A stretch of 64,000 bases of DNA from Arcticibacterium luteifluviistationis (GTDB taxonomy: Bacteria; Bacteroidota; Bacteroidia; Cytophagales; Spirosomataceae): the NCBI RefSeq assembly GCF_003258705.1, contig NZ_CP029480.1, forward strand, positions 2,480,001-2,544,000, written 5' to 3'. The position numbers were made by a program, and so were the translations under genes. Below are positions 36,212 through 46,749 of this stretch, in pieces. Numbering within the stretch: the stretch's first letter is position 1; each line of letters opens with the position of its first letter. A model generated the notes under the pieces. The model had not been told where the DNA came from. It saw nothing but the letters and a program-made list of their open reading frames with translations, and did not search any database.

Positions 36212-39208
36212 TCACTCACAACCAACAAGTAAAGTTTCAAAAACTGTACCTACACTAATATTTAGACCCGGATTTAGCTCAATATACTTACCTGCATTTA
36301 GCATATAATTTTTATTCCCCTCAAATATTGTCATCCCATCTGTTGTAATTGAATTTCTTGCTTCAAAACTACTATCCAAATCGTAAACACCATCAATTGC
36401 CAAAGTTTCGCTGCATTTATTGATTACGAAGATCTTATTACCCGTTTCTGTAAAAGCTGAAAAATACAATGAATTCTCAGTTTTAATGAACTTCCCGGGT
36501 GAAGACGACTTTCGTCCAGGTAATAAATCCAAATGCTTCAAATTATCTTTATGGATATCATAAACGTACAATTCCGTCCCAGATTCCATATCATATTTGG
36601 AAAAGAAAATTTTCGAATCAAAAACTTCATAAATAGATGTTCCTATGGAATCTACTAATAATGTTATATAATCTCCGTCTGATAAGTAAAACCCCTGATT
36701 TTCACAAGTTGGGCCAAGAAGTATTAGCTCATTATAAATCGGAAATGTTTGATTATAATAATCGGATCTTCGAAAATAACAACCACTACCTAATTCTGAT
36801 GAGGTATTAATTTGAGATGTACTCTGTAACGTTCCACTAGTTTTCCAAAGCTCTCCATCGTACAGATTCTCATATACATTAAATACCAAAATAGAATCTT
36901 TATAATTGGTTAGACTTAATCTTCCTGGAATACTGTAAAGACTATGAGGGGGGTAAATAGTTTTTAAAAATATTGTTTCCGATGAGACTCCGGTTGTCAC
37001 CCATAAATCAGACCCGTTCTCTGAATTTATTACAAAATAAAGCTTATCTCCAACCAATTGAAAAGCTTCAAATTTAGTGTCGTCAGAACCAAATGAAATA
37101 TCTTTATAAACCTCATAAGTTGAAGAAACTGTATCTATTGAAAACAATTCCACGCCATGAGAATTATCAGCCGATACAAATATGACTTTGTCTTTTAACC
37201 CATAAAAACCTGTACGATTCATTTCAAACTTTTCATCAATTTTAGGAAACTCACTAATTAAGTTTCCATCATAATTAAATACTGAAAAATAAGAATTCCA
37301 CCATAATTTATTATTTGCAACGCTTAGACCATGTCCAAAGTGATCTGTAAACAACTTGCTGAATTGCTTATCTTTATACTCATATAAACTCCATGGTGAC
37401 GACGTAGTCAAATAAGCTTTTCCATTATATTCCTCTAAGACATGTGTCCAAGATTGAACTAAATCCGTAGAATACTTAGAATCATCCGCTGGATAAGGAT
37501 TCAGCTCTTGTGTCAGATTTGTACCATTTTCGGTGCCGTCTGTTATCCAATATTCATATCCTCGCTTTCCATCATCGTATAAAAAAAACAAGTTGTTATT
37601 TATGACAAGAGTATTATCCAGATTATTTGATAATGGGTTTGTATAATCTTCTATATCCTTTACTAAACTAAGTACATTATTATTCAACTTAGTAAGTTCA
37701 TAACCATAATCCTTATGAAAGGCAGCTAAATACAAATCACCATTTGCAACTGATTTTAAAGGATAATAATTACTAAATACTTCGTTGGAGCTAGGTTCAA
37801 ATAATACCGTCCCGTTTACCGAACCATTTGATTGCCATAGACGTGCTTCATTCAAACTGTCAGAGGCAGTAAATAGGAAATTCCCTAAGTGGTTAAAATA
37901 TGCCTTTATCTGCGAATCTTGACTTCCCGAATTGAAGTCAGAGAGCATTGAAGTGCCGGCAGATGTTCCATTGCTAGACCACAATTCACGACCATGAATT
38001 CCGTCGTCGGCCGTAAAAAAAATATAATCTCCTAAGCTATAGAAGTTTCTATCTGTTATGAATTGTTCAAAGGTGTTATTAGTATATCCATTACTAAAAC
38101 CATTAATATCTTTTACTAAGAAACAATTAGAAGAAGTACCGTCAGTTGCCCATAACTCTCTTCCTAAAGTACCCTCTGTTGCAGTAAAAAACAGCAAATT
38201 ATCAGTTACAGCTAAATTTTGTGGATGGGAGAAAACGTTAGGGTAACTCCCAGTTAACTTTAAAGTATTCACTGCCGAACCATCAGTCTTCCATAGTTCT
38301 GAACTACCGGAGCTGAAGTAATTAATAAAAAACAAACTCCCGTCAAATTCAGTTAAATGAGTAATGCTACTACTCCCTGAGCCAAAAGTTAAATCTTTAA
38401 CAAGGGATGTATTATCGCCATCAGTTTTCCATAGTTCTGTGCCATTTAAACCATCATTACCGACATAATAAACCTCATTATCAATTGTTTTAAAATCTAA
38501 CAAGTTAAGTCCAACAGTACTGCTAAAAACTAATTTAGTTCCACCCAATGTGCCATTGGTCGCCCATAAATCTGTAAAATCACTAAGAAAAAAGATATAG
38601 TCGTTATTCATAGCGACCTGGTAAGTTTGACTCCCCAATGTTTCAAGAAATTGAGTTCCACCTTCTGTTCCATCTGAGGCCCAAATTTCCGCATAAGATG
38701 GTGCAGATGCAGGATCTGCTAGAAAAACTAATTTATTATTAACATCTCCAATATAGCCTATTGTTATTCCACAGGAACCTGAACAAATATCTTTTAAAAC
38801 GTGTGTGTTCTCATTAGTCCCATCTGAAATCCACAACTCCTGTGAATTAGTATTCGTATTAAATGCCTTAGCTTGGAAATATAAATTTCCATTAAAAAAA
38901 TGCATTTCTTGACCAACATTTGAATTCACAACCAACTGAGGATAATTCTCCAAATTTGTACTATCCCCTATTCGGACTGTTCCATTTTCAGAGCCATCAG
39001 TCTTCCAAAGTTCATTTTTCCGAATTCCTCCTACATACTTCTGAACTGAAAAGAAAATTTCATTGGAATCTCCTTCAACTAGCTTTTCAGGATTTGAACT
39101 TGAATTTCCAGAATAAATATCTTTCAAAATAGACTGCCCGTAAGAAATGGCGTTTTGAGAAAAAGATATAACAAGCAAGCATAAAAATATCTTTAAAACT
39201 TTATTCAT
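36212..39208 (-). CDS. Secreted ELWxxDGT-repeat protein with C-terminal coat-hanger-like domain
   Basis: The ATG at 39208 (MNKVLKIFLCLLVISFSQNA, signal peptide) is preferred over an in-frame ATG at 39367 whose extension has no signal character; the product is 998 residues. It consists of many ~50-residue units with the motif ELWKTDGSENGT or ELWATDGTSSNC, the ELWxxDGT repeat that folds as a beta-propeller-like chain. The C-terminus (LNAGKYIELNPGLNISVGTV then FETLLVGCE) matches the tail of the nuclease at 59859, typical of the 3-coathanger stack domain of Bacteroidota surface proteins. Probably an adhesin or carbohydrate-interacting surface protein. Function unknown. Confidence 0.85.
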   Translation of the reverse strand: MNKVLKIFLCLLVISFSQNAISYGQSILKDIYSGNSSSNPEKLVEGDSNEIFFSVQKYVGGIRKNELWKTDGSENGTVRIGDSTNLENYPQLVVNSNVGQEMHFFNGNLYFQAKAFNTNTNSQELWISDGTNENTHVLKDICSGSCGITIGYIGDVNNKLVFLADPASAPSYAEIWASDGTEGGTQFLETLGSQTYQVAMNNDYIFFLSDFTDLWATNGTLGGTKLVFSSTVGLNLLDFKTIDNEVYYVGNDGLNGTELWKTDGDNTSLVKDLTFGSGSSSITHLTEFDGSLFFINYFSSGSSELWKTDGSAVNTLKLTGSYPNVFSHPQNLAVTDNLLFFTATEGTLGRELWATDGTSSNCFLVKDINGFSNGYTNNTFEQFITDRNFYSLGDYIFFTADDGIHGRELWSSNGTSAGTSMLSDFNSGSQDSQIKAYFNHLGNFLFTASDSLNEARLWQSNGSVNGTVLFEPSSNEVFSNYYPLKSVANGDLYLAAFHKDYGYELTKLNNNVLSLVKDIEDYTNPLSNNLDNTLVINNNLFFLYDDGKRGYEYWITDGTENGTNLTQELNPYPADDSKYSTDLVQSWTHVLEEYNGKAYLTTSSPWSLYEYKDKQFSKLFTDHFGHGLSVANNKLWWNSYFSVFNYDGNLISEFPKIDEKFEMNRTGFYGLKDKVIFVSADNSHGVELFSIDTVSSTYEVYKDISFGSDDTKFEAFQLVGDKLYFVINSENGSDLWVTTGVSSETIFLKTIYPPHSLYSIPGRLSLTNYKDSILVFNVYENLYDGELWKTSGTLQSTSQINTSSELGSGCYFRRSDYYNQTFPIYNELILLGPTCENQGFYLSDGDYITLLVDSIGTSIYEVFDSKIFFSKYDMESGTELYVYDIHKDNLKHLDLLPGRKSSSPGKFIKTENSLYFSAFTETGNKIFVINKCSETLAIDGVYDLDSSFEARNSITTDGMTIFEGNKNYMLNAGKYIELNPGLNISVGTVFETLLVGCE

Positions 39209-39350
39209 GGGTTGGTGGATTTTTGTTTTATCTCGAATATAAAAATTAGCTAAATAAACTCTACATACATTGAATAAAAGTAAAACAATGCTTATCACAA
39301 GCGGATACCGTTTATTAAAACATTTTACGCTTGAAATTATAAAAAAAATC

Positions 39351-39893
39351 CTACAAACTCCCCTCATACGCCTCCCTCAGCCAAGAAACCAACTCTTCAT
39401 CCAGTTCTGTGGCGTCTGTTAGTTTCACACGGTGCGTGCACATGGTACCAAAAGGACCTGAGTCTCCTAGTCTTTCAGTTTCTGATTTTCCTTTTAGTTT
39501 TAGGCCTAAATCTATGCGGGTTTTGGTGGCTGGTTTTATGAGAGCAAACTGCCTTTTTCTTATCAAACTAACCGAATCCTTTTTGGGTGTTTTAGTGATA
39601 TCATCACCTAAAGCCAAAATCACTTCTAGCAGTTTGTCATAAATAGGCTTTAAGGCTTCTTTTCCTGTGTACTGTTTAGCTATTAAATCTTCTGGCGTTT
39701 CTTGATTGTCTTTTGACAGCTTTATAATGGTGTTTGCAAAACCATGTTTAACACCATGCTCTTTCTTCAGAAAATTCATGGCCTCTCCATGTTTCGCAAA
39801 GTTTTTAGCAGCCAATATTGTTTTCCATTCGGCTAATAATTTGCCCGTTTTTTCAGGCATATTGTCAATCATCGTTTGTAGTGCTTGCTCCAT
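39351..39893 (-). CDS. DUF4287/DUF5655 domain protein
   Basis: The ATG at 39893 (MEQALQTMIDNMPEKTGKLL) is taken over an upstream TTG; the product is 180 residues. The first part, AEWKTILAAKNFAKHGEAMN then FLKKEHGVKHGFANTIIKL, is the DUF4287 helical domain. The second, LIRKRQFALIKPATKTRIDL, is DUF5655-like. Such proteins are small, cytoplasmic and uncharacterised. No partner gene is evident. Confidence 0.82.
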   Translation of the reverse strand: MEQALQTMIDNMPEKTGKLLAEWKTILAAKNFAKHGEAMNFLKKEHGVKHGFANTIIKLSKDNQETPEDLIAKQYTGKEALKPIYDKLLEVILALGDDITKTPKKDSVSLIRKRQFALIKPATKTRIDLGLKLKGKSETERLGDSGPFGTMCTHRVKLTDATELDEELVSWLREAYEGSL

Positions 39894-39989
39894 TTTTTTG
39901 AATTTGAACTTCAAGATAATAAAACCTAAGATATTTTCTACGAAAATATAAACTTGGAACGTAGTGCCCTATACCTCCACTGTAAACCA

Positions 39990-40024
39990 CAAAAAAAGAC
40001 CCTTCAGCAAAGCCAAAGAGTCTT
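39990..40024 (-). terminator. Intrinsic terminator after the GH30 gene
   Basis: Read on the minus strand, AAGACTCTT pairs with AAGGGTCTT with one mismatch and is followed by seven T residues. It lies 50 bp beyond the GH30 stop and ends the susC-susD-GH30 operon. Confidence 0.7.
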
Positions 40025-40074
40025 ATTTAGCCAATCTTTAGAGATTGGTATTATTCAAGTAGACTAGATTTTCA

Positions 40075-41667
40075 TCATTTATTCACCAGAACAGTAACAA
40101 TAGACCGAGCAGGAATGCTCAATTTACCAGCCTCTGTTATCTCCATTTCTGCTAAATCTGCAGTTTCAGAAGTGACATAAGCTTTAGAAGTGTTTGCCTT
40201 ATTTCCGTTTAGGTTTAAAGCTGACTCTATAGCTGCCGTACCCGAATTGACAAAAACGTAGACCATTTCTTTGGTTTCTGGCTGCTCGAAAGCAGACACT
40301 AAGAAGATTTCATTTTGGGTAAATTTTCCGTCTATAGATACTTCTACCCTTTCAAAACCCGGACGTATAAACCTACTATAGTTTCCTAAAGCCCATAGCA
40401 TTTTGGAGTCAGAATAGTTGCCATCGGTATTGTTCTTATCTACGTATACCAAGCCGTCCTTATAATCATATCCAGACACGGCGGTCCACCAGTTCCAAGC
40501 GGAAGCATTGGCCACTGCCAAATCATTATGAATAACACGAGCTACATATAAAGCCGGCGTTATACCTAAATCTTTTCCATTACCTTGTATTTCACCGCTA
40601 TTCCCTCCTAAAATACAGTACTCGCTCATCCAAAGCGACAAACCTGGTACTTTCTCTATTTCGGTTTTAAGCTTGCTTCTCATCTCTACAGAAGACTTAA
40701 AAGGCGATGTTGTAAAATAACTATGAGCAGAAAGGTTGCGAGCTACATGATTTAAGTCACCAATGTAGTCTGCAGAACTTTTATCAAAAAAAGCATGTAT
40801 CTGACTTCCTATTCCCGGCTTATCAGCATCCTCAAAGAGATAATTGATTTTACCTGCTTCTGCCAAATCAATGGTTGTATTCAAGCCATCAGCTTCTAAA
40901 GCCGCATCTAAGGCTCTAATTACACCCGCTATTTCATTGTTATAAAACGGCGTTCCCTCTTGATTAGGTTTAGACCAGTCCCACTGCGGCTCATTAATTG
41001 GGCTAATGTAATCTATCTCCAGTCCTCTTTCTTTTAGATTTTTCAGGACTGTACTTAAGTACTTCGCAAATTTCGGATAGTTTTCAGCGGCTAAATTGGT
41101 TTCACTATTATTGGCGTAAGCCTTACCATTTCTGGTCATATAAACAGGCGGACTGTTAGTAAAAGCCAAAAGCTTTTCTACACCATGTTTCTTAGCTTCT
41201 TCTGCAAACCAAACCTGACCAGCTTGTCTAGTCCAGTCATAGCTGCCATCGGCATTAAAAAAAGACTCTCCTCTCCTCCATTCGTCTTTAATGTCAGAAT
41301 CTGCTCCTTGTTCAGCACTTCCAGCTCCCAAATTAAATCGCCAAAGTGACAGGCCAATTCCTTTCGGATTTCCACTGTTATCTAATTCTTTGCTAAACAA
41401 AAGCTCTGCAATGGCTTCTTTTTTTGCCGCAGGCCATTCTCCTACAAAAGCACAAGCCCACGCATCCGATGCTCCAAAGTTTTCAATTTCTTGAAACCTT
41501 CTATCTGTTAAAGCATTTATCTGAATAGCATTATCTATTTCAGGAGTCACCACTGGAGCGGTTTGCAGGGAGTCAGAACCACAAGAAGTAAAACTAAAAA
41601 AAGAGATAAAGCTAAATAATACGACACTCAAGGCCGAAATTCTGAATTTTCTATTACGTTTTAACAT
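40075..41667 (-). CDS. Glycoside hydrolase family 30 enzyme (lipoprotein)
   Basis: This 530-residue protein has a lipoprotein signal ending FSFTSC and a GH30 (beta/alpha)8 barrel plus beta-sandwich. Its hallmarks are FQEIENFGASDAWACAFVGE, ISPINEPQWDW with the acid/base Glu226, and LSLWMSEYCILGG with the nucleophile Glu349. SLWRFNLGAGSAEQGADSDI resembles members that cut beta-1,6-linked glycans such as galactan, but the subfamily is not certain. It is third in the operon, 46 bp after susD, so its sugar products are presumably imported by the adjacent SusCD pair. Cell-surface or periplasmic. Confidence 0.88.
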   Translation of the reverse strand: MLKRNRKFRISALSVVLFSFISFFSFTSCGSDSLQTAPVVTPEIDNAIQINALTDRRFQEIENFGASDAWACAFVGEWPAAKKEAIAELLFSKELDNSGNPKGIGLSLWRFNLGAGSAEQGADSDIKDEWRRGESFFNADGSYDWTRQAGQVWFAEEAKKHGVEKLLAFTNSPPVYMTRNGKAYANNSETNLAAENYPKFAKYLSTVLKNLKERGLEIDYISPINEPQWDWSKPNQEGTPFYNNEIAGVIRALDAALEADGLNTTIDLAEAGKINYLFEDADKPGIGSQIHAFFDKSSADYIGDLNHVARNLSAHSYFTTSPFKSSVEMRSKLKTEIEKVPGLSLWMSEYCILGGNSGEIQGNGKDLGITPALYVARVIHNDLAVANASAWNWWTAVSGYDYKDGLVYVDKNNTDGNYSDSKMLWALGNYSRFIRPGFERVEVSIDGKFTQNEIFLVSAFEQPETKEMVYVFVNSGTAAIESALNLNGNKANTSKAYVTSETADLAEMEITEAGKLSIPARSIVTVLVNK

Positions 41668-41713
41668 ATAATAAATTTATAAAAAAAGGAGAACTTTCAT
41701 CCTCCTCTTCATT

Positions 41714-43414
41714 TTAGTTATATCCTGGATTTTGCTGCAACTGACTGTTTGAAGCTAAAATCTCTGCTCTAGGAATAGGCAACCAATAATGCTGCGTACT
41801 AAAGCTTTTACCTTGTAAACTTACCATTCTGTTATAAGTAAGACTACCGTCTTCGGCTTTAATAATTTCAATACCATAAGCTGGCTTATTTTCTACCACA
41901 TCGGCAGTCATCCAACGACGCACATCGTAGTACCTGTGCTCTTCAAAAGCTAACTCAATACGTCTTTCACGTCTGATTCGCTCACGCATTTCTGATTGAC
42001 TCAAACCTGTTGGAAGGTCTGGCATTTCTACACCTGTTCTACTTCTAATACTATTGACAGCATCATAAACAGTAGCGTCAGGACCTACTGCTTCATTTTG
42101 AGCCTCAGCATAGTTCAATAAAACTTCAGCATAACGGAAGTACGTCCAGTTTTGTGTTCCTGCTACATTCCAAGGGTTTTGAATTGGTAAACTTTCATCC
42201 ACAAATTTTCTTAAGTAATATCCACTTTTTGTAGTATTCCAGTTAGCAGGACCATCTTTACTGTCTCTTCCACCAGGTATAAACGTTTCTACCTGTCTGT
42301 CTCTATAATCTGCACCATTGTAAAGCACAGTTTCATAAAAACGAGGGTCACGGTTTTCATAAGGAGCTGCTGCCTGCTCTGGGTTATCCCATGAGAAGTC
42401 ACTTCCGTCCATCATTTCATAATCATCTACTAGATTTTGAAGCGGTACATTACCAGCCCAACCATCATATCCGTTTGGCCCGTTGGCTATTTCTAAAGCT
42501 GTATGTCTAGAATTGATGTTGTAATACCTCGCAAAAATGGTTTCCACATTGCTGTTAGGCGTTAAGAAAAGCTGACCGTAACCACCTTGGTAAAGGCTAT
42601 ACTGCTGCATATCCATGACAGCTTTGGCTGCTTGAGCTGCTTCCTGCCATTTCTGAGCATCATTTTGACCACCCGTATATAATGGACTAGCCGCATATAA
42701 TTTAAGACGAGCATTTAATGCCAATGCTGCACCTTTTGTAGCTCTACCTTCTTTCCAGTTACCAGAGTTCTGAGCTGGCAAATCTGCCGCTGCTGCATCT
42801 AATTCAGCTGTAACATATGCCAAACCTTCGTCTAAAGACGCTTTTTCATAAAAAGCAGGGTCAGAAAAATCTTCTCCTAGTTGAGAAACCTTATCTCCCA
42901 TTAATACTACTTGACCATAATTTCTTATCAAATCATGGTAGCGGAATGCACGAATAAACCTTAATTCCGCTGTCAAAATCTTCTCATAAGATTCACTCAT
43001 ACCCACTTCACTAATATTAGTTAAAGCATAATTACACTCTCTAATACTACGGTATGAACGCCCCCAAAAAGTACCTGCAATTCCTGTATTTTCAGGAGAT
43101 AGCTGCCCTTGCTGAATAAACCAAGTGTTGTCATCATTGTTATAAATAGACTCATCAGTAAGTGAGCTCCAAAGAGCATATTCAAAACCTCTACCAAAAC
43201 CAGGGACATTACCGTCGCCTTCTTTATTGGTCAATCTTACGCCTAAATATCTGTTAATTACATAACTCTCAAAAAGCGTAGAATCATTTAAAATAGAAGC
43301 ATCTGATACTCTGTCAGTAGGTACTATATCAAGATAGTCTTCTTTGCAACTTATTGTTGTTAACGCTGATAGCCCAAGAGCCAAAAGCGGTATTATGATT
43401 TTTTTATTTTTCAT
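41714..43414 (-). CDS. SusD/RagB family nutrient-binding lipoprotein
   Basis: A 566-residue lipoprotein (signal ending LTTISC) followed by KEDYLDIVPTDRVSDASILN, the normal SusD opening. TPR-like helices and the C-terminal RERIRRERRIELAFEEHRYY then YWLPIPRAEILASNSQLQQN and NPGYN complete the family pattern. It starts 11 bp after susC and is followed by GH30, so it captures the oligosaccharide for the SusC pore. Confidence 0.94.
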   Translation of the reverse strand: MKNKKIIIPLLALGLSALTTISCKEDYLDIVPTDRVSDASILNDSTLFESYVINRYLGVRLTNKEGDGNVPGFGRGFEYALWSSLTDESIYNNDDNTWFIQQGQLSPENTGIAGTFWGRSYRSIRECNYALTNISEVGMSESYEKILTAELRFIRAFRYHDLIRNYGQVVLMGDKVSQLGEDFSDPAFYEKASLDEGLAYVTAELDAAAADLPAQNSGNWKEGRATKGAALALNARLKLYAASPLYTGGQNDAQKWQEAAQAAKAVMDMQQYSLYQGGYGQLFLTPNSNVETIFARYYNINSRHTALEIANGPNGYDGWAGNVPLQNLVDDYEMMDGSDFSWDNPEQAAAPYENRDPRFYETVLYNGADYRDRQVETFIPGGRDSKDGPANWNTTKSGYYLRKFVDESLPIQNPWNVAGTQNWTYFRYAEVLLNYAEAQNEAVGPDATVYDAVNSIRSRTGVEMPDLPTGLSQSEMRERIRRERRIELAFEEHRYYDVRRWMTADVVENKPAYGIEIIKAEDGSLTYNRMVSLQGKSFSTQHYWLPIPRAEILASNSQLQQNPGYN

Positions 43415-43425
43415 TTCTAATTATT

Positions 43426-46400
43426 CTAAAATTGAATGTTCAGACCTAGGTTAAGAATTTTCTGCTGCGGGTAAAACTGTCCACTTTCACTAGAACCCTC
43501 TGGGTCAAAATCTTTCACACCTGTAAGTGTAAATAGGTTAAAAGCATTAGCGTAAACTCTTAATGAGCCAATATTTGCTCTTTCCAAAATACTTTCAGGC
43601 AATGTATAGCCAATTTGAATGTTCTTCAACCTTGCAAAAGAGGCATCATTTAACCAGAAATTATTTCTGTAAAGACCACCACTAACGGCAGAAGACGAAC
43701 GCTCACTTACTCTAGGATATGTGCCCTCGGTATTTGATGGACTGTATCTATTGTCGGCCCAAGTGCTGTAAAAGTTGCCAACAGTACCAGACTCAGGAAG
43801 CACGTATTGACTAACCTGCGTTTGACCAGAAATCACTGCAGACAGGTCAAAGTTTTTGTAACCCGCCTGAAGCGTCAAACCAAAAGTCATTTGAGGAATA
43901 TTTCCATATTCACTACGCACCATATCATCCGCAGAAATATTTCCATCACCATTATAATCTTCATATATCAAGTCGCCCACTTGAGCCCCGGCCACATGTG
44001 GAGTGGCATCCAACTCTTCTTGACTTCTGAAAATACCAATAGCATTATAAAGCAAATAAGTATTTAGTGATCTGCCTGTTTCTCTTTGATAATCTAAAAC
44101 ACCCGCGGCTTCATCTTTAAATACTAACTCATTTTTGGCATAAGTGAAATTTGCAGCTATACCAAAACTAAAATCGCCCGTTTTATTATAACCAACTGAC
44201 GTTTCAATACCGCTACTTTTTACCTCACCTATATTTTCTGATGGTACCAGTGTGCTTCCATTATAAGGATTCACAATGCCAGACGTAGCAGGTATAGAAG
44301 CATTTCTTGCAGTTAAAATATCACTTCTGTTTTGTTTAAAGTAAATCACCTCCGTGGTAAAGTTGTTTAACCAAACCGCATTTAAGGCTATGTCAGTTTT
44401 CTTAGCTACCTCCCAAGTAATGTTAGGGTTTCCTAGTCTAGTTAAATCAATACCTGTGCTTACTTCATTACCTATTAAGTATCGGTTGTTAAAAGAATAG
44501 TTGTCATAGTACTGAAACTGCCCTACATTATCATTTCCTAATTGACCATAAGAAGCTCTAATTTTTAAGTCATTAAAGAAGCTTACATTATTCTTAAACC
44601 AAGACTCTTCTGAAATTCTATAACCAGCCGATACCGAAGGGAAGAAACCATATCTACTACCTTCTGGAAAGTTAGAAGAACCATCAGCTCTTAACTGTAC
44701 CTCCGCCATGTATTTCTCATTATAGTTATACAGAAAACGACCTAAGTAACTTTTTCTAGTAAAATTATAGCTGCTTCCGTAGTTGTTATAATCAGAAGCC
44801 GCAGCACCACCTTGTGATAGTTCTGGTGTTTCTGTAGTAGGGAAATGTAACCTAGAAGCTCCCATGGTGTGCGAGCTATTTGAACTTTGCTCATAGCCTA
44901 CAAACACATCTACATAATGACCAGCGAAGTAATTCTTATAGTTTAACTTAATGTTACTTACGCTCATTGATTGATTATAATGCTCTTCAAACAATGCCGC
45001 TTGCTGGTCAGCATCACCTCCTACTACCACAGGATTATATGAATCAGAACCTTGGTCATAATTATATAAAGTATAAGGTGTCAGGAAATTCTGTTTCCTG
45101 CTAGAGTTTTCATCCACAGAATAAAAACCATCAACAGAAAGACCATCTAAAAACGGTAGCTTATAGCTGGCTCTCAGTATTCCGTTAAATACATAATTTG
45201 GATTTTGGTTTAATCCACCGGCTTCTGTAGCCATTACTACTGGATTAGAGTTTTCTATCCCTGAAGATGGCAAACCATTTGGATAAACCGCTGGTACTGT
45301 AGGATACGCTCTATAGATAGAACGGAATAAGGTTCCCGCTCCCTGTGTAGGGTACTGCCTGTCTTCTTTTCTTCCTGACAAAGAGATACCAACTTTCAAT
45401 CTTTCAGTTACGTCAGCATCAATGTTTGTTCTGAAGTTATACTGATTATATTCTGTAGCTCCATTTTTATAGAGACCGTCTTGGCCGGATTTTCCTAAAG
45501 AAATAAAATAACTAACATCATCAGAACCACCTCTAACACTCAGGTTATGCTGATTTTGAAGAGCTACATCATTTAATGTGGCTGCCGCCCAATCCGTATT
45601 TGGATAATTTATTGGGTCAGAACCGTTGCTAAAGTTAGCCAGCTCTGCTTCGGAATAAACTTGGTTTAAACCATTACCTGCATTATTATAATAAGCTATT
45701 TCATTTCTTATTTGAGCATAAGTGGCAGCATCAGCCATTTCAGGTAAACGCGTTGGTGAAGAGAAACCTTGGTTAAAGTTATAAGACACCGTTGGTTTTC
45801 CGCTCTTTCCTCTTTTAGTCGTTACCAAAATAACACCGTTGGCCGCTCTAGAACCATAAATAGCAGCTGAGGCATCTTTCAACACAGAAACGCTCTCAAT
45901 GTCATTTGGCGATAGCCTTTCCAAACCGCCAATTTGACCAGGAACACCGTCAATTACCACTAAAACGTCATTATTCCCTGTAGTCGCTAAACCACGAATA
46001 GTAAAGCTAGAACCATCATACCCTGGCTCACCAGCACGGTTACTGGCTATTATACCAGAAAATCTACCTGCTAAAGAGTTAGATAAGTTAGGCTGTGGGC
46101 TACTTTCAAGTACCTTACCTTGAATTTGAGAAACAGAACCCGTTAAAGTAGCTTTCTTTTGCTCACCATAACCTACCACCACTACTTCACTTAGTGCTTG
46201 TAAGTCAGCCTCTAAACTAATTTCTAATTGAGTTTGCCCATTAAGAGTAATCTCTTTTGCTTGATATCCTATATAAGAGAGAATCAATACAGGGTTGTCT
46301 ATTCCAGCTATGTAAATCTGAAATTTTCCATCTATGTCTGTAATAGTACCGATGGTAGTGCTTTTTATTAAAACAGAAACTCCAGGAAGCGTCATTCCTG

Positions 46401-46524
46401 TTTCGTCTAAAACTGTTCCTGTTACGGAGTTTGTTTGACCGTACACATCTGGGCCTCTTCCTAAGAGTAATGCAAGTAGCATCACGCAAAACGGCCAGCC
46501 TTTCAATCGTAATCTTGTTGGCAT
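43426..46524 (-). CDS. SusC/RagA TonB-linked outer-membrane transporter (no STN domain)
   Basis: A 1032-residue barrel. After the signal peptide comes a CarboxypepD_reg-like domain (VTGTVLDETGMTLPGVSVLI, about 35-110), then LSEVVVVGYGEQKKATLTGS and the plug, then the barrel ending LNLGLNIQF. Unlike the first SusC in this window it has no STN domain. This fits with regulation by the divergent hybrid two-component gene rather than by FecR/sigma. Imports the glycan bound by SusD. Confidence 0.94.
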   Translation of the reverse strand: MPTRLRLKGWPFCVMLLALLLGRGPDVYGQTNSVTGTVLDETGMTLPGVSVLIKSTTIGTITDIDGKFQIYIAGIDNPVLILSYIGYQAKEITLNGQTQLEISLEADLQALSEVVVVGYGEQKKATLTGSVSQIQGKVLESSPQPNLSNSLAGRFSGIIASNRAGEPGYDGSSFTIRGLATTGNNDVLVVIDGVPGQIGGLERLSPNDIESVSVLKDASAAIYGSRAANGVILVTTKRGKSGKPTVSYNFNQGFSSPTRLPEMADAATYAQIRNEIAYYNNAGNGLNQVYSEAELANFSNGSDPINYPNTDWAAATLNDVALQNQHNLSVRGGSDDVSYFISLGKSGQDGLYKNGATEYNQYNFRTNIDADVTERLKVGISLSGRKEDRQYPTQGAGTLFRSIYRAYPTVPAVYPNGLPSSGIENSNPVVMATEAGGLNQNPNYVFNGILRASYKLPFLDGLSVDGFYSVDENSSRKQNFLTPYTLYNYDQGSDSYNPVVVGGDADQQAALFEEHYNQSMSVSNIKLNYKNYFAGHYVDVFVGYEQSSNSSHTMGASRLHFPTTETPELSQGGAAASDYNNYGSSYNFTRKSYLGRFLYNYNEKYMAEVQLRADGSSNFPEGSRYGFFPSVSAGYRISEESWFKNNVSFFNDLKIRASYGQLGNDNVGQFQYYDNYSFNNRYLIGNEVSTGIDLTRLGNPNITWEVAKKTDIALNAVWLNNFTTEVIYFKQNRSDILTARNASIPATSGIVNPYNGSTLVPSENIGEVKSSGIETSVGYNKTGDFSFGIAANFTYAKNELVFKDEAAGVLDYQRETGRSLNTYLLYNAIGIFRSQEELDATPHVAGAQVGDLIYEDYNGDGNISADDMVRSEYGNIPQMTFGLTLQAGYKNFDLSAVISGQTQVSQYVLPESGTVGNFYSTWADNRYSPSNTEGTYPRVSERSSSAVSGGLYRNNFWLNDASFARLKNIQIGYTLPESILERANIGSLRVYANAFNLFTLTGVKDFDPEGSSESGQFYPQQKILNLGLNIQF

Positions 46525-46658
46525 CTTATAAATATTTTATGTTAAATAATTAAACAGGGCTTCTAAAAGCCAAATAGCTCCATATCATTATTTGAAGATT
46601 ATTTGGGCTTTATTCCCTAGTGCAATATTAAAGGGCTAGGCGACGTCATATAGGGTGT

Positions 46659-46688
46659 AAATCGTTATAAAAAGAGGGACAAATCGTT
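46659..46688. promoter_or_regulatory. Direct repeat AAATCGTT, 22-bp period, candidate regulator site
   Basis: Two identical AAATCGTT octamers start 22 bp apart in the divergent region between susC (minus) and the hybrid regulator (plus). AraC-type DNA-binding domains, such as that at the C-terminus of the regulator, recognise direct repeats spaced by about two helical turns. The same octamer occurs once upstream of the first susC at 7212. Confidence 0.35.
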
Positions 46689-46749
46689 CACCTTTGCATT
46701 ATTCCTTATATTATTAGGATTTTGGACAAAAAAATTGGTTGAGTACCAT

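Noticed and set aside
36096-36308. 70-residue Lys-rich plus-strand ORF
   Set aside because: It overlaps the 3' end of the ELWxxDGT gene antisense and is an A-rich artefact.
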